A stretch of DNA of 64,000 bases from Hansfordia pulvinata (lineage: Eukaryota; Ascomycota; Sordariomycetes; Xylariales), in assembly GCA_006538405.1 (NCBI GenBank), contig BJKQ01000008.1, positions 2,542,001 through 2,606,000 of the forward strand. Direction: 5' to 3'. The position numbers and the translations under genes are program-made. Each line of letters starts with the position of its first letter. The first letter of the stretch is position 1. The notes beneath the pieces were generated by a model that saw only the letters and a program-made list of their open reading frames with translations, had not been told where the DNA came from and did not search any database. Below are positions 21,989 to 32,106 of the stretch, piece after piece.

Positions 21989-24900
21989 TTAATCAGCCAA
22001 GACCTGTCTCAGCATTTGCAGGAAGTTGTCCTTCAGGTTATGCACCTCGCTGACTTCCGGCTTGGGTGGCTCGCCCGCCGTCCGCCGCAGTCGATCTTGC
22101 CTCTTGGATCGCCGTCGTCGTTCGGCCTCTATTGGGTCGAGTTCGTCCTCCTCTTCCGCCTCCGCCTCATCGTCTGACCCGTCGTCGTAGTTGAGGTCTT
22201 CCAGATCCACGTCGTGCAAGCCAAAGTCTCCAGCTGAGAACCCGGTGCCCGGGATCGTCCCGTCCACCCCGGCCTCTCCCTCGGCTGCCATCTTCTGCCT
22301 CGTTTTGTTGTGATGCCACTTCTTGCGCGCCTCTTGCCACGAGATGAGCTGGTTAATCTCGCCAATGGCCTTCTCCTTGTCCAGCTGATTGCTCGACACG
22401 GCTCCTTCAAAGAGTGCGTTGATGTCCAGTGCGCCGGCCTTGGGCCCGTGACGAAGGAATTCCAGGATGCCCTCGATCCAACCCAATAAGGACGTGAACA
22501 ATCCATTGTCGTGGGTGTGAACCTCGTGAACAAACTTGTAAAAGTTGTGCTCATGCCGCTGGCATAGGTCGATGAAAGCCTGTACCGTCTGGTTGGGGTC
22601 CGCTGACGCGTCCTGCTCCCTGCAGCTTTCCACTACCTACGGCCGGAGTCAGCTTTTCAGTTCAGCTTTGCTGCTGATAGGGGACACTTACCTGAATCAT
22701 GTCATCCACAAAGACCGAAAAGTCCGTGATACTGTTGTACACGTTGGCTGATTTGTAGACCCTGACAAGAGGCTCGTAGAAGATGTGGAAGAGATCTCGG
22801 AAGAGCTGAAGAGTCGTCGGCTCCTCGATCAAGCTCAACATCATAGCCTTATCGCGTTGTCTCGTTTGGAGCTTGAGGAGCTGCTTAAGGTACGAAAACA
22901 GCTGGGCTCCCTGCTTGAGCTCCTCGTCCGTGTTCTCAACGGCGTTGTTGAAGGCGACATAAGCATTGTACAGCCTGCCGATCTGCTCCGAGGTGAGATC
23001 GGGCGAGATTTCGTCTGATCTCATGATGGCCACGATGATGTCCACACTCTCCTCCTCGGATTCCTGGCGGATTGCAGCTTTGATGTCATCTGGCAGCTCG
23101 GTGAACTTCTTCAGCTTCTCCACAAGAACTTCATCTCCAACCTTGACGGCCACAGCGTCAATAGACTTCTGATAAGTCCTGATGCCATCATTCAGAGCCG
23201 CCGAGAATATGCGCTGCAAGAGCGAGCGAGACCCCCATGGCTGCGCCAGGAAGATATCGAGAACACCGGACATGACGGCGGCCGGGTTGGCGATGCGGAT
23301 CACGTTCTTGAGAATCGTGTAGGGAACCAGAGAGTGGATCCTCTTGAGCTGGGCAAATAGCTCTGGCGAGTTGTCTTCAGCAAGGAATAGGTGGTATATC
23401 GTCGCCGCAATCTCGATGCGCATCCACTCGGCGAACTTCTGATACTTTATACTCAGATCTTGTATCGTCTTCTTGTCTTTAATCTCCTGGAAGAGCATCG
23501 TCAGGCCGTTTCTTTCGATTATGTCTCGTCTGAACTGCTCCATGTAGACGTCGAGTTCGGCGGCGCGCTTCCGCGCAACCTCGTAGAATTGTTGCTGTTC
23601 GACCAGGCGCTTCTCGTCCATGGCTTTGCGCCGCGCAATGTCCTCCATGTCTGCATCTGTAGGCGCTATAGGGTCCGCTGTGAGGAACTCCTGGATCGCT
23701 TTGGACTGCACTGTCTGTGGGTTCTGCAGCAAATAACGCAGGAATGCTCTCAGAGATATCCGCTGGTTCTCACGGCCCAGGACCATTGTCTGGTTCACGT
23801 CAGTACCGTCGAAGTATGGGGCAGGCTGCTGCGGCGTGCCACTCACCTCGCTCCTGGGGCTCTGTGGCACTGAGCCATTGCGGCTGGCGTCCGTGGATGG
23901 TCTTGGCGAAGCACGTGCAGAGCGTAAGGAAGCAGTTGATATGCTTCGGCGATGGTCCTTGACGCTCAAGGAACGCATTGAGTCGGTAAATCCAGGACCT
24001 GTAGCCGTGGAAAGAGAAGACACCGAGGAAGCGTCATCCGAGTCATCCCCAGCCTCGGTCGACCAAGGCGTGAGGAAGCTCGAGGTGGTCGTATCCGACT
24101 TGTTCTTCTTTGGGAGAGGAGGCAGGACTTTGCCCGGGAGCTCTGTTCTGAGGCCCTTGTGTAATCGCGCGAAGTCGCCATAGCGCCGGGAAACAAAGTA
24201 GGGCTCTTCGCCCTTTCTATGTACGCGCAGAAGGAATTCCTGTGGTTAAGTCAGTCTCATGCGCAGGTATTGTGCGACGCGAGGCCTGTGAGTAGGGAGG
24301 TCGACGTACGGCATGCTTGTGATGGCGCAAATTTCTCCGGGTGGAAGTGATGCGCACGCCCGACACATTAACGTCCCAGCCATTGGTGAAGTTCCCCTCC
24401 GGCAGGGTATTCAGCAAACCCGTGTTGATGGCGTCGCGGTCGACAATCTCCATTTCGGCGAATCTTATCCGCTCTTCGAAACCCGAGGCGGTGGGGATGC
24501 CAGATACCATCATGAGCTCCACAAGCTTCCGGCATTTCAAGGCGAGCTTGCGGCGCTTCGTCTCTTCCAGGCGGTCCTCGGAAGTTGAGATATTCTTGGT
24601 GGAGAAGGACTCGAGGAACTGTGCGAGGCGGGGCGATCAGGGTCAGCATGGTTTTCCGGACAGGGAGGGCACAGTCGCGGACGAGCGCGAGGGCTTCGGT
24701 GTGGAAAGGAGACCGCGCATCGGGCGTTGTGGCCAGGGCGGGCACCGTGGGCGCCACGGAAAATGGCTGGAAACGTACCACCTGAAGCTTATCTTGCCAG
24801 AACTCCTTCTCTTTGGCCTTGTCGAGGAAGGGGAACTCGCGGACATGGTGGACAAAGATGTAACGGAGGAGGGGGAGTTCGGAGTCGAGGGGCGAGACCT

Positions 24901-25220
24901 CGCCATATTCGGAGCGGAAGGGGGCGCCGAAGCGGCGCAGTGCGGTGGGCGAGTTGAGCTCGGAGATTTCCCAGTTGACTTGCTCGGAAACGAGCTCTCT
25001 CTTGAGATCTAGAGGGGGCGGGGGCAAGTGTCAGTCGGCAGAGGGACGGGCGGACGGGCGGACTAGGTCATGGGAAGAATGGTCGGCGGGACGTACAATG
25101 CTCCTGCTTGCCGGTCAAGGAGTGGCCGGGCAGTGGAGGGGTTGCAACGTCGGCGGTGGCGGCGACGCGGGGTGCAGCGGCGTCGGCTGCCGCGGCGGGG
25201 GGCGGGTCGGAGTCGGCCAT
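21989..25220 (-). CDS. PX domain / DUF3818 protein (yeast YPR097W/Lec1 type)
   Basis: A peripheral membrane protein of 952 residues expected to bind phosphoinositides and act in lipid or organelle traffic. Five exons: 25220-25097, 25008-24779, 24618-24310, 24239-22692 and 22636-21989; total 953 codons. The N-terminal block (residues 38-220) contains HYLKRELVSEQVNWEIS, as in the PX-associated domain. The PX domain begins near residue 200 (NVSGVRITSTRR) with EFLLRVHRKGEEPYFVSRRY and the RTELPGKVLPPLPKK phosphoinositide loop, and resumes at about 363 with YFDGTDVNQTMVLGRENQR after a Ser-rich insert of about 95 residues. Residues 420-740 are the helical DUF3818-like core, for example YQKFAEWMRIEIAATIYHLF. 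The C-terminal part has an acidic stretch (DDGSDDEAEAEEEDELD) and a basic RRRRSKRQDRLRR. Yeast Lec1 is linked to sterol and lipid-droplet homeostasis; that role here is inferred. Confidence 0.92.
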
Positions 25221-25951
25221 GGCGGTGGGCGAGAGTGGACTGGAGGGTCGGGCCGGGTCGCGGGGGCCGTGGGTTGGGCGTCTCCGTGTCCGTTTCCTGG
25301 CTGGCCCGATGCCGTAGGGGGAAAGCCTCTTGGGATTGAAATGTCAGAGAGAGAGGGAGAGAGAGAAATAGAGGGAGAAGAGGCAAGACGACGGGGAGGG
25401 AAGTTTGGGGACGACGAGGTATGTAGGAGTCGGACGGGTAGAGTGCTGTGTAAGTAGGTAGGAAGGTAGGTACCTCCTAACCTGAGGTAAGGTCAATACC
25501 ATTCATGGATGGCTGTCAAGTCCAGTGCAGGTTGACGAGGGCGGGGTGGGGGGGCTGACGAGGGAGAGCGGCGTCAGCGGGCCGGATGGGTGGGACGAAC
25601 CTCCAGCAGGTACCTAGCTACTACCTTACCTACCACCTTTCCTCATAACCCGGAACCTTAGGTACCTACATACTAGCTGGAGTGCTGGACGGCAGGGCAG
25701 TGCCGGGCTTGGCTCTTAGCGGGAGTTGGCCCCGCGGACTGGAGGACTGAGGACGACTGGAGCTGGCGGTGCGGATACAGCCCGTGGAAGGAGGGGCCCG
25801 GGCGTGGTGGACAGTGGGGGGGGCTCTTCCAAACGGGGTGGTGATCTGGCTGGGAAAGCGCGTCTCGTCTTGCGTGCTCTTGCACAGCACAGCCTGGACT
25901 GGACAGGCAATTGAGAACCGAGAGCTGGACAGAGGCTTGAAGAAGCTGCGA

Positions 25952-25990
25952 CTACCTACCTACTCGTATAGAGAGGTAGTAGGTAGGTAG
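25952..25990. repeat. Perfect 12-bp inverted repeat of TACC/GGTA tetramers
   Basis: Left arm CTACCTACCTAC at 25952-25963 and right arm GTAGGTAGGTAG at 25979-25990 are exact reverse complements with a 15-nt loop that ends in GGTA; the stem continues on the right into GTACC. It could form a hairpin in single-stranded DNA or RNA. Confidence 0.85.
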
Positions 25991-28751
25991 GTACCTACTT
26001 AACCAGCATTGATCCATCTGGATGAGCTTTGATCGCCAGGCCGAAGTTGTCCAAATGTGTCAACTTCTTCTTCTTCTTCATCCAACAAGACGGCTGGATG
26101 GCTGTTCCCGGAAAGCTCCAGGGCTCGTCCCCACCAAGCCGCCTCAGTTGGTCGCCGCTGGCCTCTCGAATACTCGTACATGAGCGGGAAAAGCTCGATG
26201 AGACCGGGATAAGCTCACGGAGGCGGGGACGTCGTTTCGAGCGTCCTTGCGGCTAGGATACCGCCCGTTGTCTTGGAAGGAAGATGGGAACTGTCGCGAT
26301 CCATCTGCGAAGAGGCCGGAGCATGAGCGGCTTGTCACGGGATGCATCCATGGATACCTTAGGTACCTACCTATCCTCCTGCCGGGCTCTGGCTTAGGTG
26401 CCCTTGCGCGCGCAGCGTCCCTGTCATCACTGTCGCGCTTACAGGCAAACTGACGCCGGCTTCGATTGTTAGGGCTGGGCTGGGCTCGGCTTGTGAGTAG
26501 TGCTGACACCGCTGCGAGGCGAGTGCGAGTATCCGCGTACGGATAGACTCTTGCTGAATACCTACATGCATGGAACCTACATACATAACGGATTGCGACC
26601 GAACAGCTTTGTGGCTTGATGAGTTATGACTACGAGTACCTACGTAAGGAGGTACCTACTGGGATCCTTCGTTGGGTGCGTGCGTGCTGAATTGAATCTT
26701 GGTGGCAGGGCTGCCAGGCGCATGGATGGATGCATGTGATGACAGTGGATTGCGGAGCCCGGCATTCGGCGTCTTTCGATGATGATTACCCATGTTGTTG
26801 TTGCTGTTATTTTATTCTTGTCGTGACATGACGGCAGACGGGCAGCAAATGCAAATACCTCTCGTAATACGCGGATAGCCCCGCCGCCATTGTACTCGCC
26901 CGCACGCACATATCTACTCGTACCTTTCATCTCGTAGAGCCCGTCAATCACATTGGATGGATGGCCGCCTCGTCTCCTGACGCCATGCCGATTTTCCGCG
27001 CGCCCAGTCCCAACCGACCTTGGCGCCGAGCCCCGAGCAGCGTGCGTGACGTGCAGATACTCCCGGGTCTTCTCTTTTCTTTTCACTGTTCTTTTCAATC
27101 CATCCCACTCTTCTCGACGAGAAATACATCTCGCATGTGCGAGTATATACCCGAAGGTACCGGTGAAATGCCGTGGTAGTGTATGAGTAGAATGACCTAC
27201 CGGATATTCATGACACCATATGCAGACGCCTCTCTACGAAACACGGTGCTTCAATGAGAACATGTCACCTAATAATCTCAAGGTCAATCTCCTCGAAACA
27301 GCTCCAGTCGAGAACAAGCCGTGCATACCAAGTACCTCCCACATACGAGACCAGGTAGGAGTACGCGTATCTGACCCATCTGCTCGAGACATGGAACTTC
27401 CAACCCTTGTTTGCGGTTCAAGTATTATCTGCACGTAGGTAATAAGGTAATATGGAAGTAGGTAGGTAAGGTAGGCATCCACGGTATGTATCCTACGGAT
27501 AGCCTGCGTACAGGGCCTCATCATCGTTCTTGGACGTCATCCACTCCCTGAAACATGTGAAAAGGTACAGGTATCAGGTAGGTACACCTACATACCTTAT
27601 TCTTCCAACCCCGTGGCTCGATTCCAGCATCAAAGTTAGAGCCCTTGCAAGGTTTTGCTCGCCCGGAAACACTGAAATCCTCTCCCGCACACGCCGGCCG
27701 GCGCCAACGAAACAGGATTTCCTGCGCCGGGCCGGGCTGAACGCTTACGAGTACCCCCTGCTCTTCAGCCACGGGCGACACGGACCCGGAGCCAAGGAGT
27801 TCAAGAGATCCGGGCCCGACCAGGCCAGGTAACTCGCACCAGGGGGTATGCTGGCCAGAAGGTACCTACTTACCTTTAGTGACATGGAGTAAGGTGGTAG
27901 ATCTGATGTGTGGTGGGACCTCATCCATCCCTCCATTACGCGCTGACAAGACAAGATGAGGCAGACACTACCTACGACGCCAATGCCGATTTCCCGAGGC
28001 GGCGGCGGCGGCGGCAGCGGCTACGGCATCTCGACCTCCGTCAAGTGTTTGTGCCAAGCAGGGCAGCCACCCAAAGCCAACCTAGCCAGTCTAAGTTAGC
28101 AGCCACTAAGTTTACAGGACAGGGTTCCCCCTCTGCCAACGGGTGGTTCTCTCTGTCTCTGTCTCTGACTCTCTCTATGGATCTCTTTCTCTGGTCGTCA
28201 GCCCTACAGCCGGCCACTGCAGGCCTACCATGGAATGACTTGAAAAGAGTGGTATCCGCTATCCAGTTCGGGGTGGCCACTTACGAGTACCGGGCCCCCT
28301 GCACGCGCGATGCGACGACCCTGCGCAACCATCGTGGCTCATCAGAACCACGAGAGGGTCCAGCATCAACCCCCTCTGCGCCACCCCGTGCAACCCCACC
28401 CAGCTCGTTCGCCGGTCACTCGCAGAGCTCTCCAGTCAAACATCAGGCGCCAAGAGCACGCGTAATCTCTCTGTGTTGGGCATCCATCGACAACGTGGAC
28501 AACGTTGTAGACGACGGGGTCACTGAAAGCAGCCTCGAGGCTCAATGAGTCGATGTGTGGCAGCTCCCCCAAACAACCGACATAAAAGGGGGATATTGGG
28601 AGTCACTATCTCAAGGAACAAGTAAAACGTCAAGGTCGCCAACGCGAGTCGGTGTCTTCTGATGGAGTCGGAAGACTCGTGAATGAAGAGGGAAATGGCC
28701 GGTACGAAACGATTAAAGAAGAAAATTATAGCGATTTCCCTTGTTCCGGGA

Positions 28752-28771
28752 GGGGGGGGGGGGGGGGGGGG
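28752..28771. repeat. G20 homopolymer
   Basis: An uninterrupted run of about twenty G. A similar G16 run lies at 30120-30135, at the upstream end of the HET remnant. Run lengths of this kind are often wrong in assemblies. Confidence 0.8.
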
Positions 28772-29239
28772 CACCCACAGACTTCCTCGAGCGTCACGTT
28801 TGAGAAGACTAGACGATGAGCCAACCATACAGCCCAAGAGGCCAATTTCGTGTCAGAAAAACAGCGCAATGTCCGCCCAGCCAAGACAGGTAATATGTGA
28901 ACGCCATCAACTGCCCACCTCTGATTGTGCGCCAGCACACTCGGATATGGGAGAGCGAAATTGATTATGTCCAGGCGGTCGCGGAGGAAAGAATGGGCAA
29001 CCCGCTGCCGGGCGCGATGTGTTTTCGCGGCCCAGTAGTGTCGAATCTTCCAGTCTGTGATGCGGTGCATCTCATCCCGTGCTTCATCGAAGTCAACAGC
29101 CGAGACTTGTCGATTACCCAATAAAATGGGCGACACGCGTGCCTGAACTTGTGACCATTTTTTTTTCCTGTGTGGATTTTTGCAAGAAGGACTCTGAAGG
29201 GGATGTTCCGAATCCATATCTCATGGGCCCACGGCCGAC

Positions 29240-30060
29240 TTAGTTTGCTGTACTCGTCGAGTAGACAGAAGAATCATCCTCTCAGGCGCCATATGCCACA
29301 CGTCAGCCGACACACGGCGGACGGGGAGACCCGCCCTTACAAAAAGACTCTCGGCCAGGGCTTTGATGGAAAAAGCGGCAATGCTCACAACTCCGCGAAT
29401 TCGCATGCGCTGGGGCAAGCGCAGGGCAATACCATGTAAGGTGCGCCGTTGAGTCAAGTCGGCAGGCTGACGGCGAGGAGGCCGTTCTTCTTGTACGAAC
29501 GCTCACGTCGGGGGCAGGCCACCAATGGACGCGATAAAGCCGCACTCCTTGAAGTAGGCCGGGTCGGGCGCGAGAAACCCAAGTACTTCAGGCACATCGT
29601 AGCCCCGGGCATACAGAAGGGGCATGTCCACGCCAAACAATCCGAGGAGACGGTAGGCCTTGTCCTTCCCCTTTTTTTGTCCTGCGGATCGACGCCCGGC
29701 TCATTCTCTGAGCTACACTGGCCGTCTTGTGAAACTCGCCGCGGCTTCCATAGAGCGACGCATCAGCGTTGACGAGGAAAACTTGCTGGACGCTTGTGAC
29801 ATCACGGATGCGGTCCAGTAGGTCATCTCGAGCCGGGACGTATCTCCACCCTCCATCATAGAAATCGACGATAGAGGGTGCCAGGAGCTCTTGCAGCGTC
29901 CAGCCTCTCTCGAGCCAGGAAGATTCCTCGAAGCTCGGTCCTGGTTTGCCGTCGTTCCCGAAGACGAGGTTGACTTGGATATCCGTAACGGACAGGTCCG
30001 TAGAAGCTGGGTCGGGAGGATCGAGGGTCGCAGACGGATTGGAGTGACTTTGGAGACAGG
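29240..30060 (-). pseudogene. Degraded HET (heterokaryon incompatibility) domain gene
   Basis: Minus-strand fragments match the HET (PF06985) domain and its C-terminal flank. The first intact block reads SWLERGWTLQELLAPSIVDF, then RDDLLDRIRDV and FHKTASVAQRMSRAS. The frame then breaks by one base at a T7/A7 run (29672-29678) and resumes as DKAYRLLGLFGVDMPLLYA and GFLAPDPAYFKECGFIAS. A stop (TGA at 29505-29503) and a frame change follow, then RSYKKNGLLAVSLPT, a second TGA at 29456-29454, and LNGAPYMVLPCAC. The usual N-terminal part of the domain, which recognises the start of the HET fold, is not found upstream. HET proteins trigger cell death after fusion of unlike hyphae; these genes turn over fast. 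The TGA after LPT sits where an Arg codon would fit the family, so a CGA-to-TGA change is likely. Non-functional in this sequence. Confidence 0.8.
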
Positions 30061-30908
30061 GCATAAAGAGATGAGACTCGCCTGTGGAAGGGGAGAACCC
30101 AGATGAGGTGCGTGGTCCAGGGGGGGGGGGGGGGGAGGGTTCTTGAGCACACCCCATCTGCGCGGCGGGAGAGGGGGCCGACTCCGCCTCAAACGAACGG
30201 ATTCAGTAGCTGTTCGAGAACACGGCTGCCGGTAGAAGCACAAGTCCAAAGACAAATACAGCATGGTCTCCAGCTCGGCCCCTGCAAGCTGCAGCCTTGC
30301 TTCCCAATGGCATGTAGCCATCTCCTGCTCAGATTGCCATGCCATTGAACGACCTGTCGTCCACACACGGTATAGATATTGTGATACTCACACCACTCAT
30401 CTTGACAATACCTGAAAAAGTGCTCACAACATTATTTGAATATTGCAAATGGAGGGAAACAGTATCTCAACAACGATGGGCTTGCGTACAACCAAGAAAG
30501 GAAGGTCACAACATGCATGCATACCCGGAAATCGATCCAGCTTGCCCGCCAAGAGCACTGTGTCTTTTCAACCTCGCGTCTGAGTGGATATATATATATA
30601 TATATATTCGAACTTCTTCGAAAGTCTGAAACCGTGGCTGTCGTTGCTCGGGGAGTTGGGAGACACACTGATGCACTGCATGGGTGAAAAGACCGAACAG
30701 GCTGACTATCATTCGAAATTAGTTCGGCATAAGATCAAGATATGAAAGGCTACTAAAGGAATGCTATGCTTCGGGTTGGCCGTGGTTACATGTACAAAAG
30801 CAAAGATAGTCTGTCGCTGTGCAAAGCCTTTACCAAGGCTCTCAGGGGTATCATCTCCAAGACCTCGCAGAACGCACACGGACGGAGCCCAGCTGCGCAG
30901 CCGACTCG
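30061..30908. other. Spacer between HET remnant and coiled-coil gene
   Basis: About 850 bases with a G16 run (30120-30135), a TATATA microsatellite (30589-30607) and otherwise no coding signal. The right end is the 3' flank of the coiled-coil gene. Remains of the missing HET N-terminus might lie here, but I cannot recognise any. Confidence 0.5.
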
Positions 30909-32106
30909 TCATAACTCGTCGAACGCCCGCATCAGTCTGTCTTCCTCCCGACCATCACCGCGGCGACTCCCGAGCGCCTCGCGCAGCTGGTCGGTCATGG
31001 CCTGGGCGCTGGTGTCGTTGCTGCCCCTCATGTCGCCCATGGCGGGCTGGCCCTCCTTGAGGCCCAGCGCCACCTCCGTGGCCAGCGACACGTCCTCGGC
31101 GGAGAGGCCGTACTTGCCCCCGACCAGGATGACCACAAACGCCAGCATGATGGCCGACGAGATGATCCAGATGGTCTTGAGGCGCTTCCTAGTTCTCTCC
31201 TGCCACTCCAGGTCCGCCCGCTCCCAGCCCTCGACCCGCTCGCGCACCACGTCGACCCTCGAGCTCAGGGCCTTGGCCTTCTCGCGGCCGTCCTCGATGC
31301 GGCTCTGGAGGTCCTCGATCCGCCTCTGCTGTTCCTCGAACTGGCCCTGTGCATCTATCTGGGAAGCGATGTCTGCGGCGGCTGCCTTGGTGTCGGCCTG
31401 GAAGCCTGTGCTCATGTCTTGGGACATGGTGGCCAACTCCTTCATGGAGACGACGGTGCTCTGCAGGGCAGAGAGCTTCTCAAGGATCGAGTAGTATCTA
31501 CGGTCCAGGCTTCGCGTGGTGTCTTTCGAGAATCCGTGAAGCTCTACCAGAGAATGCCGGAGGCCCCTGCGAGCGAAGATCAGCACAAAAACCCCAAGGC
31601 CTCTGTTATCTACACATGGTGGCTATTGCTCCCAGACGTGCCGTGCCGCCTGGGCTGGGTAGCGGGCCAGGAACTTACGTGACTCTGGAGACGGCCTTGT
31701 CGCGGTCCTCGGCCACCTGGGCCTGGTTGGTCTGGTCGGCCATCTGAGCCATGGCTGCTTCTATGGCAAGGGCATCGTCCCTGGCGGAGGCGAGGAAGTT
31801 GGCGGCGCGGTTCTGGTCGGCGTTGAGGGCGGGCGTGGTGGCGCCGGTGGTCAGGGGCAGGTCCAGCGAGGCCCGGGGAGGCGTGGGCATGGCGCTAGCG
31901 GAGAAGGGACTGCGATCATCCCGGTCGCGGTCCTTCCTGCTGTGGTGATGGTGGAGATGGTGATGCCGGGGCAGCCTGATGGGCGAGGACAGCTCAGTGA
32001 GGGACCGCTTTATCTGGTGGCGCGGGCGCTGCGGTGGGGACGCCGCTGCCTTGGACCTGGGACGGTCGAGGCCGAGGGGGTGTGCGTGGCCATGGCCGTC
32101 AGACAT
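30909..32106 (-). CDS. Coiled-coil protein with one C-terminal membrane span, unknown function
   Basis: A 361-residue protein in two exons (32106-31679 and 31566-30909; 362 codons). The ATG at 32106 gives MSDGHGHAHPLGLDRPR; the upstream in-frame GTG is less likely. The first 70 residues are His-, Arg- and Pro-rich, including a HHHLHHHH cluster. A helical region with heptad character spans about 95-265, including LRHSLVELHGFSKDTTRSLD and RRIEDLQSRIEDGREKAK. A single hydrophobic span of about 20 residues (IWIISSAIMLAFVVILVGG, near 272-293) follows a basic RKRLK, and a tail of about 65 residues ends the chain. The layout resembles a tail-anchored tether, but no SNARE zero-layer pattern is evident. 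Similar proteins occur across Sordariomycetes as hypotheticals. The neighbouring HET remnant gives no clue to its job. Confidence 0.85.

Larger units (their letters stand above)
25221..29239. other. Gene-free spacer with TACC/GGTA tetramer repeats
   Basis: About 4 kb with no supported gene. The first few hundred bases are the promoter of the PX gene. The rest is marked by repeated TAGGTACC, CCTACCTA and GGTAGGTA blocks (near 25451-25500, 25606-25675, 25951-25997, 26357-26375, 26630-26662, 27437-27475, 27570-27600, 27860-27890) and by TACGAGTA octamers near 25963, 26170, 26631, 26915, 27749 and 28283. A G20 run lies at 28752-28771. The ORF 27910-28548 is Arg- and Ser-rich without a recognisable domain and is probably random. 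Confidence 0.55.

Noticed and set aside
27910..28548. 212-codon plus ORF in the spacer
   Set aside because: Arg-run and Ser/Leu low complexity arise from GGC and TCT repeats; no homology motif and no splice context.
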